A stretch of DNA of 64,000 nucleotides from an uncultured Eubacteriales bacterium. Its GTDB lineage: Bacteria; Bacillota; Clostridia; Christensenellales; CAG-138. Position 1 is the first letter of the stretch. Every line of letters begins with the position of its first letter. Under the pieces are notes generated by a model. The model was not told the origin of the DNA. It was given only the letters and a program-made list of their open reading frames with translations, and searched no databases. Of this stretch, positions 57,965-64,000 are shown in pieces. The position numbers and the translations under genes were made by a program. The DNA lies in NCBI GenBank assembly GCA_900545265.1, contig UQYI01000004.1, forward strand, positions 1 through 64,000, written 5' to 3'.

Positions 57965-59703
57965 CAGGCATCCGCCTCCTTTCTGTTTTGGGATTCATAG
58001 ACTTCTTTGTAAATGGGGCTGCGGGCCAGCAATTCTTCGTGTGTACCCACATCCGCCACACGTCCTTCGTCCAGAACAATGATTTTGTCAGCGTTTTTAA
58101 CGGACTGGATCCGCTGGGCGATAATGAATTTGGTAGTTTCCGGGAACATGGTCTTGAAGGAGCGGCGAATGCTCTCATCTGTCATGGTGTCCACGGCACT
58201 GGTGGAATCATCCAGGATCAGGATCTTCGGCTTTTTCAACAGAGCACGGGCAATGCAGATACGCTGTTTTTGACCGCCGGAGACATTAACGCCTCCCTGC
58301 CCCAGGTCCGTATCATATCCCTTGGGAAAACTCTTGATAAAATCATGGGCGCAGGCAGCCCTGCAGGCATATTCGATCTCCTCATCTGTGGCATGTTCAT
58401 TGCCCCAGCGCAGGTTCTCCTTAATGGTGCCGGAGAAGAGCACGTTCTTTTGCAGCACCATACCCACAGAATCCCGAAGCGTATCGGTGGAATATTCCTT
58501 AACATTATGACCGCCTACCCGCACGGCACCCTGATCGACTTCGTAAAGCCGGGGGATCAGCTGCACCAATGAGGTTTTACCGCTGCCGGAACCGCCGATT
58601 ATTCCCACGACCTGCCCGCTCTGTATATGCAGGTCAATATCAGAAAGAACAGGGTTTTCTCCGTCTCCTTTATAGGAGAAGTATACATGGTCAAAATCTA
58701 CAGAGCCGTCCTGCAGCTGAAGCTTGCTTTCACGGATTTCGGGAATGGCGGGGATTTCATCCAGCACTTCTACAATACGGGTCATGGAAGCGGAACTCAT
58801 GACCAGATTCACAAAATACATGCTGATCATCATCAGTGCCATGAGAATGGAGGAGATATAGGAGATAAAGCCGATCAGCTGACCGGATTCCATCTGCCCA
58901 CGGGCAATAAACTGGCCGCCCAGCAGTACCACGGCAATTATGCAGCCATACATGGCCAAAGACATAAGAGGTCCATTCCAGATAAGGAGTTTTTCGGCCT
59001 TAAACTGTGCATCGCGAACTTCTGCCGCCTCTTTTTCATATTTGGCGGATTCATACGGTTCCCGAACAAATGACTTGATCACCCGGATGCCGATAAGGTT
59101 TTCCTGGGCTGCGGCGTTTAGATCATCATATTTATGGAGCATGACCCGAAAACGGGGATAAGTTTTAATTGCAATATATCCCAGAGACAGGCCCAATAAA
59201 GGCACGGCGCACAGCAATACCAAAGAAAGATCTCCGGAGATACGGGTAGCTTTCACTGCTGCCAGAATCAGCATGGCAGGGGAGCGCATAGCCATACGGA
59301 TGGACATCATAAAAGCCTGCTGCACATAGGTGATATCCTGCGTAAGCCGGGTGACCAGAGAAGGAGTGGTGAACTTATCGGTATTTTTAAAGGAAAAATC
59401 CTCCACAGCGCCAAAAATAGCCGTGCGTAAATTGTAGGAAAGGCCATTGGCGGCTCTTGCACCGAAATAGGCGCCGCCAGCCCCAAGAATCATGGAAAGA
59501 ACGGCGTACAATACCATCCAGCCTCCTTCCCGGAGCACATAAGCGCTGTTTCCGGTGCTGATACCCTCATCAATGAGATTGCCCATGGTGGTAGGGATCT
59601 GCATTTCCAAAATGACTTCCCCCAGCATACAAACAATGGTGATCAGGGCCAACCATTTGTTCTCTTTTACATAACTTAAAATGCGTTTGATATTGTGTTT
59701 CAT
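57964..59703 (-). CDS. ABC exporter half-transporter with degenerate ATPase site
   Basis: This 579-residue partner has six helices, Walker A GGSGSGKTS, signature VSGGQKQR, and Walker B ILILDDSTSAVD, in which the catalytic glutamate is replaced by aspartate. This is the hallmark of the degenerate half of heterodimeric exporters. The switch region is IAQRIQSV, with Gln in place of His. Start ATG 59703 overlaps the marR stop (ATGA); a weak AGAAGG lies ahead. The longer frame from 59766 lies within marR and is rejected. Confidence 0.88.
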   Translation of the reverse strand: MKHNIKRILSYVKENKWLALITIVCMLGEVILEMQIPTTMGNLIDEGISTGNSAYVLREGGWMVLYAVLSMILGAGGAYFGARAANGLSYNLRTAIFGAVEDFSFKNTDKFTTPSLVTRLTQDITYVQQAFMMSIRMAMRSPAMLILAAVKATRISGDLSLVLLCAVPLLGLSLGYIAIKTYPRFRVMLHKYDDLNAAAQENLIGIRVIKSFVREPYESAKYEKEAAEVRDAQFKAEKLLIWNGPLMSLAMYGCIIAVVLLGGQFIARGQMESGQLIGFISYISSILMALMMISMYFVNLVMSSASMTRIVEVLDEIPAIPEIRESKLQLQDGSVDFDHVYFSYKGDGENPVLSDIDLHIQSGQVVGIIGGSGSGKTSLVQLIPRLYEVDQGAVRVGGHNVKEYSTDTLRDSVGMVLQKNVLFSGTIKENLRWGNEHATDEEIEYACRAACAHDFIKSFPKGYDTDLGQGGVNVSGGQKQRICIARALLKKPKILILDDSTSAVDTMTDESIRRSFKTMFPETTKFIIAQRIQSVKNADKIIVLDEGRVADVGTHEELLARSPIYKEVYESQNRKEADA

Positions 59704-60206
59704 CGTACCTTCTTTCTGTCCTTTTCTTCCAGCTGGGCAAAGATCTTCATGGGATCTGCCTGACATCCGCCCAAGTTTTCCATCATTTTCATAAGCAGTC
59801 CTTTCAAAGTATCCAGGTCCTGAGTGGAAAATCCCTGAAAGGTCTGCTTATCCACCTGTGCAAAGGTTTCACGGTGTTTTTGAGAGACCTGACGGCCTTT
59901 GTCTGTGGCAAAGAGAACCTTGCAGCGCCGATTATCCGGGACGACTGTGCGTTCTATAAGCGCTTCCTGCTCCAACCGTTTGCAAATATCGGCAACAGCG
60001 GCCGGAGAAATATATAACTGTTCGGCTACATCTTTCTGTCCGCAACCGGGGTGTTCCAGGATGCAGCGCAGCACACGCATCTGCCCCCGGCAGGGGCCGG
60101 TGCCTCCGTCTGCCTTCCAGATAGCTGTACGGCGCAGCGCATTGATATAGACCAGCAGTTGGCCTAACCGGCAAAAGTTCGAACCGGTTGTGTTGTCTGG
60201 ATCCAT
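59700..60206 (-). CDS. MarR-family transcriptional regulator
   Basis: This 168-residue winged-helix protein has a recognition region GQKDVAEQLYISPAAVADICKRLEQEALIERTVVPDNRRCKVLFATDKG. It is translationally coupled to the exporter genes (ATGA overlap) and probably represses the operon until a transported compound binds. The ATG at 60206 has AAGGAGG upstream. A TTAACAATTAA-type inverted repeat just before the -10 region could be its operator. Confidence 0.88.
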   Translation of the reverse strand: MDPDNTTGSNFCRLGQLLVYINALRRTAIWKADGGTGPCRGQMRVLRCILEHPGCGQKDVAEQLYISPAAVADICKRLEQEALIERTVVPDNRRCKVLFATDKGRQVSQKHRETFAQVDKQTFQGFSTQDLDTLKGLLMKMMENLGGCQADPMKIFAQLEEKDRKKVR

Positions 60207-60256
60207 AAAGTGCCTCCTTTCAAATAATAAACATTTTAACAATTAAGTTCTTGACT

Positions 60257-60284
60257 ATTATACCGAAGGTGAAAGAAATGTCAA
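60257..60284 (-). promoter_or_regulatory. Promoter of the marR/ABC exporter operon
   Basis: TTGACA (60284-60279), 16-nt spacer and TATAAT (60262-60257) on the minus strand: both boxes match consensus perfectly. TTAACAATTAA around 60235-60247 lies just downstream and may bind the regulator. Confidence 0.85.
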
Positions 60285-60516
60285 GACTGGGAAAAGGAGA
60301 AACTGTGAACATCCACCTTAAAACAGGGCATGGACTCCGGTAAAAGCCGGAAATCGTCTTCTGGCAGTTGAGATATGGCAGGAACAGGGAAGGTAGAAAT
60401 TTGAAATGTATATTTTCTGTACAACATGCAGCAGTGATGGATCAGCTGCTGCATTAAAAACACATGTCAAATGATATTCATACAACGCAGCGAAAAATCA
60501 TAGCATTACCCAAGAA
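60285..60516. other. Intergenic stretch between M18 aminopeptidase and marR genes
   Basis: No gene recognised. TGCAGCAG/CTGCTGCA near 60426-60453 can form an 8-bp stem of unknown role. Confidence 0.3.
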
Positions 60517-60546
60517 GAAGCGGCATGGACGAATCCATACCGCTTC
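60517..60546 (-). terminator. Terminator after the M18 aminopeptidase gene
   Basis: Arms 60517-60529 and 60534-60546 pair with one mismatch around a loop that reads TTCG on the minus strand; a T-rich stretch follows. Confidence 0.65.
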
Positions 60547-60598
60547 CCTTTGCTCATTGTTGATATGTGGGTAAATATAAAGTCGCTGCTTATTGCTT

Positions 60599-61888
60599 TC
60601 AGGCTCCGAAGAAAGCGCTGACCAACCGGTTGAGCGCCTGCTGATCCCGTACGCCCATAAGTTCCCGGCTGGAATGCATAGCCAGAATAGGCACGCCCAC
60701 ATCCACCGCCTGCATGGAGCAGGCACTGGCAACATATCCGCCGAGGGTGCCGCCGCCCTTGCTGTCCGCCTTATTCATGTACCGGCGATAGGGAATGTTG
60801 TTTTCCAGGCATAAAGCTTCTATGGCGCCGATGCCGCCGGCCTGGGTAGTGTAGCTCTGGGAATAGTTCATTTTAATTGTTACGCCGCTGTTCATGGGGG
60901 CATTGACCTGGGGATCGTAAAATTCCATCTTGTTGGGGTGCAGGGCATGGGCCACATCACAGCTGAGCAGGAAACCGGACAGCAGGGCGTTCAAGTATCC
61001 TTCCCGATCCAGCCCCATGGAGAGGGCAATCTTTTCCATAATAAAGCCCAAGGTGCCGCTGTTTGCACCGGATTTGGTACGGCTGCCGATCTCCTCATTA
61101 TCAAAGAAAGCAGCAACGTTTACTCCGGTTTTCCGCTGAGGCGCGGTAATGCCTGCCAATCCTGCAAAGGCGCTGGTAAGATTGTCCAGCCGGGGACTGG
61201 AGAGCATATCCTGCTCAAATCCTACCAGAGAAGGCGATTCAGCGTTGTAAACTACCAGATCAAAAGAGAGGATATCCTCCGGCTGGCAGGGAATTGCTTT
61301 AGCCAGTTCACGAATGAAATATCCGTTTTTGTTGAATTCCTTTTCTATCGTGGCAGCCAGAGGCAGCATATCTTTGGCAGGATTCATGGCTACGCCCTTA
61401 TTGACCTCCCGGTTCATATGGATAGCCAGGTTTGGTATGGTGCATACGGGCCTGCCAAAGTCAAAAAGCACTTCCCGGGGGCGCATAGAGCTTTCTCCCT
61501 TCAGAGTGACCAAACCGGCACAGGAGAGGGGTCTGTCCAGCCATGTGTTCAGGATCAACCCACCGTAAGGCTCTACAGAGAGCTTCAGGCAGCCGCCTGC
61601 TATCTGTTCGGGATCGGGCTTAATGTACAGGCAGGGCCAGTCCAAATGGCTGGCAGCAATGTGGAATCCATCTTCGGGAGCAAAACTTTCTCCAATGGTA
61701 AAGCCAACCGCCATGGTGCCATGGCAGGCAACACAGTAGCGTCCTCCGGGAGCAAGTTGCCAGGCTCCGTTCAAAGGCAGTTCCGTAAATCCTTCTTCCC
61801 GCAGGAGTTCCATGGTAACGGCAGCTCCATGATAGGGGGATACACATTTTTTCAGGTATTCCATAAGGGCGTTGGCATCCTGACGCAT
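60599..61888 (-). CDS. M18 family aminopeptidase
   Basis: This 429-residue peptidase belongs to the aspartyl/M18 zinc aminopeptidases. Metal-binding sites are visible: ASHLDWPCLYIKPDP (His-x-Asp, about 79-93), FFDNEEIGSRTKSGANS (about 259-275, catalytic and metal-ligand glutamates), CDVAHALHPN (about 306-315) and ADSKGGGTLG with the final conserved AMHSSREL. It trims N-terminal, preferably acidic, residues in the cytoplasm. The start at 61888 has AAAGGAAG upstream; a longer frame from 61915 lacks a site. Confidence 0.88.
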   Translation of the reverse strand: MRQDANALMEYLKKCVSPYHGAAVTMELLREEGFTELPLNGAWQLAPGGRYCVACHGTMAVGFTIGESFAPEDGFHIAASHLDWPCLYIKPDPEQIAGGCLKLSVEPYGGLILNTWLDRPLSCAGLVTLKGESSMRPREVLFDFGRPVCTIPNLAIHMNREVNKGVAMNPAKDMLPLAATIEKEFNKNGYFIRELAKAIPCQPEDILSFDLVVYNAESPSLVGFEQDMLSSPRLDNLTSAFAGLAGITAPQRKTGVNVAAFFDNEEIGSRTKSGANSGTLGFIMEKIALSMGLDREGYLNALLSGFLLSCDVAHALHPNKMEFYDPQVNAPMNSGVTIKMNYSQSYTTQAGGIGAIEALCLENNIPYRRYMNKADSKGGGTLGGYVASACSMQAVDVGVPILAMHSSRELMGVRDQQALNRLVSAFFGA

Positions 61889-62002
61889 AAAAATCTTCCT
61901 TTCCTGTTTTTGCACAGTGCTCTCAAGTTCCCTGTGCGCCTTTTCGTTCTCATTATACCATTTTTCTTTCCGTATACAATCGCTTTTTTACCCTGACTAT
62001 GG

Positions 62003-62008
62003 TATACT
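62003..62008 (+). promoter_or_regulatory. -10 box immediately upstream of hflX
   Basis: TATACT (62003-62008) lies only 7 nt before the hflX ATG, so transcription should begin at about the A of the start codon. There is no Shine-Dalgarno between them. The -35 region is weak. Confidence 0.5.
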
Positions 62009-62015
62009 TTCTTTT

Positions 62016-63797
62016 ATGGAACAGAAGATACATGGAAACACTGCAGGGATACGTGATTCCCTGCTCAAACAGATGCAGTCTCTATATGATATGGAACAGC
62101 CCACGGGGGTCTTTTTAAGCCGGGAGCTGTTGGAGAGTATGGCCTATTTTACCGGAGAGATCAGGCGGGAGATCTCCGTATACATTTCGCGGGGCGGAAA
62201 GATCGCCGATGTGAGCATCGGGGACGGAAGTACCGTTTCCATGCCCGATATGCGGCTGGTACGCAATATAGACCGGCTCTGCGGTGTCCGGTGCATCCAC
62301 ACCCATCCAAACGGCAGCGGATATCTCAGTGAGGTGGATCTGGGGACTCTCAACAGCATGCGCCTGGATGCCATGTGCGCTGTAGGTGTACGGGAGGGCA
62401 AGCCTACCAGCCTTTATGCTGCCTACGTGGGAGAAAAGGACGAAGCCGGGCAGCGGCAGCCTCTGATCTACGGTCCCATAGTCTGGTGCCGTCTTCCTCA
62501 TAAAGCATTGCTGGCAGCTATTGCGGAGGCTGATGACCGCCTTAAAGGGCCTGCTTATGAAGTAACGGAAAGCCGCCCGGAGCGGGCGATACTGGTGGGC
62601 ATCGAAGGAAACGAAGGATACGATACGCTTGAGGAATTAAATGAACTGGCCAAAACTGCCGGGGTAGAGGTGGTGGGCCGGGCTTCCCAGAAGAAACGTG
62701 CTTTAGACAGCGCCACCTATATCGGTTCCGGCAAGGCAGACGAATTGCGGCTTATGGGCAGTGCCATGGAATGCGAGCTGTTTATTTTTGATGATGAACT
62801 TACGGCCATTCAGATCCGCAATCTGGAGAACATATTGCAAACGCCGGTCATTGACCGCACCATGCTCATATTGGATATATTTGCTTCTCGGGCGGCTACT
62901 CGGGAAGGGCGTATTCAGGTGGAGCTGGCGCAGCAGAAATATAGACTTCCCCGTCTGCTGGGTACAGAAACCACCTTTACCCGGCAGGGCGCAGGGGTTG
63001 GCATGCGGGGCCCTGGTGAAAAGAAGTTGGAAATAGACCGGCGGCGGATCCGCAGGCGTATCTATGAATTGGAACAGGAACTGGCAGAGGTAGAAAAGCA
63101 GCGTTCCCTGCGGCGTACCGCACGGGACAAGCAGGGGGTGCCGCTGGTGGCGCTGGTAGGCTATACAAACGCCGGTAAGAGTACGCTGCTTAACGCATTG
63201 TCAGAGGCACAGGTGCTGGCGGAAGATAAACTTTTTGCCACGCTGGATCCTGTAGTAAGGCAAGTAACTTTGCCCAAAGGCACTCGGATCCTTCTTTCGG
63301 ATACGGTAGGATTCATTAATAAACTGCCCACGGAGCTGGTGGAGGCATTCCGTTCCACACTGGAAGAAGTGCGGGAAGCGGATCTTATTCTGCATGTTAT
63401 TGACAGCGCCTGTCCGCATTATGAGGTGCAGATGCAGGTGGTGGAACAAGTGCTTTCTTCCCTTGGAGCCGGAAATACACCACGGTTGGAGGTGTATAAT
63501 AAAACGGATAAAGAGCAGGCCAATCCGGCGCACCGGGGAAACTATGTGCATATCAGCGCTAAAACGGGTGAGAACCTTTTACTCCTGCTGGAACGGATAG
63601 AGGAGACGCTTACCGCCGGCCGCCGGGAGGTAGAGCTGTGCATTCCCTATGACCGTTACGAAGCCATGCAGGTGCTGCGCGGAACGGGACATATTCTGGT
63701 GGAGCGCCATGAAGCGGAGGGGACTTATGTAACGGCTTCTTTGGAAGAGGAAGAACTCTGGAGAGTGAAACGAGCACTGGGAGAGAAGAACAGGTAA
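62016..63797 (+). CDS. hflX: Ribosome-associated GTPase HflX
   Basis: This 593-residue GTPase rescues or splits stalled ribosomes. It has an extra N-terminal domain of about 190 residues common in clostridial HflX, the HflX domain (DSATYIGSGKADEL, about 228-241; LAQQKYRLPRLLG; GPGEKKLEIDRR), and a GTPase domain with G1 GYTNAGKSTLL (about 380-390), G3 DTVGF (about 428) and G4 NKTD (about 496). The ATG at 62016 lacks a binding site and is unusually close to the -10 box, so the mRNA may be leaderless. A frame opening at 61917 runs through that promoter and is rejected. Confidence 0.9.
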   Translation: MEQKIHGNTAGIRDSLLKQMQSLYDMEQPTGVFLSRELLESMAYFTGEIRREISVYISRGGKIADVSIGDGSTVSMPDMRLVRNIDRLCGVRCIHTHPNGSGYLSEVDLGTLNSMRLDAMCAVGVREGKPTSLYAAYVGEKDEAGQRQPLIYGPIVWCRLPHKALLAAIAEADDRLKGPAYEVTESRPERAILVGIEGNEGYDTLEELNELAKTAGVEVVGRASQKKRALDSATYIGSGKADELRLMGSAMECELFIFDDELTAIQIRNLENILQTPVIDRTMLILDIFASRAATREGRIQVELAQQKYRLPRLLGTETTFTRQGAGVGMRGPGEKKLEIDRRRIRRRIYELEQELAEVEKQRSLRRTARDKQGVPLVALVGYTNAGKSTLLNALSEAQVLAEDKLFATLDPVVRQVTLPKGTRILLSDTVGFINKLPTELVEAFRSTLEEVREADLILHVIDSACPHYEVQMQVVEQVLSSLGAGNTPRLEVYNKTDKEQANPAHRGNYVHISAKTGENLLLLLERIEETLTAGRREVELCIPYDRYEAMQVLRGTGHILVERHEAEGTYVTASLEEEELWRVKRALGEKNR

Positions 63798-63845
63798 GTG
63801 CGGGGCAATAGGCACGGTGTGGCATAGAGGAGGAATTCAATACAA

Positions 63846-63874
63846 TAAAAAAAGAGCCATGTGGGCTCTTTTTT
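63846..63874. terminator. Bidirectional terminator
   Basis: AAGAGCC (63852-63858) pairs with GGCTCTT (63864-63870), flanked by A and T runs; serves hflX and the gene on the opposite strand. Confidence 0.85.
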
Positions 63875-63880
63875 GTTGTA

Positions 63881-64000
63881 TTATCTCCACCAGCCGGAAA
63901 ACAGGTTGCTGAAAAATTCTCCTGCCTGTTCAAAAAACGTTTTTACGCTTTCATAGACCCGCTGGACGGTCTTGACTGCCTGCCCGGCTTTCTGTGCTTT
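63881..64000 (-). CDS. 3' end of an unknown gene (cut by the window)
   Basis: The minus-strand frame runs from the window edge to TAA at 63881-63883 and ends VKTFFEQAGEFFSNLFSGWWR. It is amphipathic with a Trp-Trp-Arg end, followed by a terminator. Only 39 residues are visible; no family can be given. Confidence 0.5.
   Translation of the reverse strand, partial: KAQKAGQAVKTVQRVYESVKTFFEQAGEFFSNLFSGWWR

Overview
The window looks like the chromosome of a low-oxygen, probably gut-dwelling Firmicute of the class Clostridia. The case rests on AGGAGG-type ribosome binding sites, frequent GTG and TTG starts, TTGACA/TATAAT promoters, a SpoIID/LytB protein, DegV, ApbE, the selenium/molybdenum hydroxylase protein YqeB, lipobox lipoproteins and clostridial serine recombinases. 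The species cannot be named from the sequence.

Layout. 0-0.6 kb: a broken tyrosine integrase. 0.66-8.9 kb: an amino-sugar locus. nagA and nagB on the minus strand face a plus-strand operon that starts with a LacI regulator fused in frame to a NagB-type sugar-phosphate deaminase, followed by a sugar ABC importer (binding protein, two permeases) and a YesL-like protein. The two promoters carry matching operator-like palindromes. A second, canonical nagA lies at 50.1 kb. 9.2-18.2 kb: a lamin-tail-domain lipoprotein, an AllH/DUF2877-like protein, acetoacetate-CoA ligase, endonuclease IV, a YigZ protein and an 805-residue single-pass membrane protein. 18.3-24.6 kb: an IclR regulator, a perfect 17-bp palindrome just downstream of a strong promoter, and an operon of FAD oxidoreductase, ion transporter, HyuA-like protein and small zinc peptidase. 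24.7-27.8 kb: a TrpX-type ABC importer preceded by a 37-codon leader peptide very rich in Phe and Tyr codons and an intrinsic terminator, which suggests ribosome-mediated attenuation. 27.9-32.1 kb: a D-aminoacylase-type amidohydrolase, YqeB, a small unknown protein, an unlisted 47-residue reverse-strand ORF, and DegV.

32.3-40.3 kb is a decayed genomic island. It holds a serine recombinase, pieces of a methylase/helicase restriction protein split around about 1.5 kb of foreign DNA, a methyltransferase piece, and an McrBC pair that looks intact. 40.5-44.4 kb: a large polytopic membrane protein, a VanW lipoprotein and tRNA-Leu(GAG). 44.6-49 kb is AT-rich and reads as an orphan RHS cassette cluster: a core fragment with a toxin-44-like tip, a DUF5412-like and other small candidate immunity proteins, and RHS remnants.

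49-64 kb: apbE, nagA2, a P-II-like protein paired with a DUF1538 membrane protein, a SpoIID protein, a TrmN6-like methyltransferase, a MarR-controlled heterodimeric ABC exporter, an M18 aminopeptidase, hflX with an apparently leaderless start, and the 3' end of one more gene. The strongest leads for new biology are the LacI-NagB fusion with its internal ribosome binding site, the Phe/Tyr leader peptide, the IclR-linked catabolic operon lacking hyuB, and the RHS cluster.
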